Below are positions 63,826 through 64,000 of a stretch of 64,000 nucleotides of DNA, in pieces. Within the stretch, counting starts at the first letter, position 1. The number at the start of each line of letters is the position of its first letter. Under the pieces are notes generated by a model. The model made no database searches, was not told the DNA's origin, and saw only the letters and a program-made list of their open reading frames with translations. This stretch comes from Apostichopus japonicus (lineage: Eukaryota; Echinodermata; Holothuroidea; Aspidochirotida; Stichopodidae). Position numbers and translations under genes: made by a program. The stretch lies in the NCBI RefSeq assembly GCF_037975245.1, contig NC_092579.1, positions 25,899,166 to 25,963,165 of the forward strand. Reading direction: 5' to 3'.

Positions 63826-64000
63826 TAGTGTTATTATCATCATTATTGTAATGACTTGCCCAAAGTTCTAACCAATATTGAAGAGTAATAACTTGGCAAA
63901 CGATTGTATGTAATTGGCATGTGATGTAATAACCGAAGCATGCATATATTATATGCGCATTAAGATGTCGAACGCGCGCATAGCGCGCAAAAAAGTTTGG

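Noticed and set aside
63950-63990. GCGCGC palindrome at the window edge as a regulatory site
   Set aside because: Short, at the boundary, with no gene context visible.

Overview
This is a window of eukaryotic genomic DNA. It is AT-rich, with canonical GT-AG introns of about 0.4-4.5 kb and a heavy load of DNA transposons, fold-back repeats and microsatellites. The gene content fits a marine deuterostome invertebrate, probably an echinoderm: a single-pass receptor guanylyl cyclase of the natriuretic peptide/egg-peptide receptor class, and a P2X7-like C-terminal-domain sequence. The phylum is an inference and no species is claimed.

The main gene is on the minus strand, from 45775 down to 10840. 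It is a receptor guanylyl cyclase in 15 coding exons whose splice phases all agree. Together they encode about 980 residues: signal peptide, ligand-binding ectodomain, one membrane segment, pseudokinase domain, dimerisation helix and most of the cyclase domain. The last 70-90 residues of the cyclase are not found between 10840 and position 1. A splice acceptor 5 bases before the start codon shows that an untranslated first exon lies further upstream. The second gene is only just entered: 62362-62507 (minus) is the terminal coding exon of a mitochondrial NADPH:adrenodoxin oxidoreductase (FDXR), and its other exons lie beyond 64000.

The cyclase introns hold most of the mobile DNA. Complete or near-complete elements with ends and target duplications include: a hAT-like element with an 8-bp duplication (7842-9094); a PIF/Harbinger remnant with a transposase N-terminus and TAA duplications (12843-13590); a second hAT-like family with a poly-G/poly-C signature (20693-21594, with a nested copy at 4347-4849); and two TTAA-flanked elements (24774-27948 and 35915-37581). 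The first TTAA element contains a decayed P2X7-like gene on the plus strand; the second begins an open frame with a THAP-like C-x4-C. Both carry TGACGTCA palindromes placed near-symmetrically inside their ends. Outside the cyclase gene there is another hAT-like element with a perfect 8-bp duplication (54005-55396) and the 3' end of a LINE (about 51145-51660).

Tandem repeats are conspicuous: 111 perfect GGGA units 36 bases downstream of exon 8; a head-to-head pair of palindrome-rich arrays (32043-33158) inside intron 5; a 13-bp minisatellite (41548-42428); a 32-bp repeat (43624-44042); and a 730-bp ATC repeat upstream of the gene. A dispersed repeat of about 145 bp, rich in TGACC half-sites, recurs across the window. 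Most long open frames in the window are products of these repeats, not genes.
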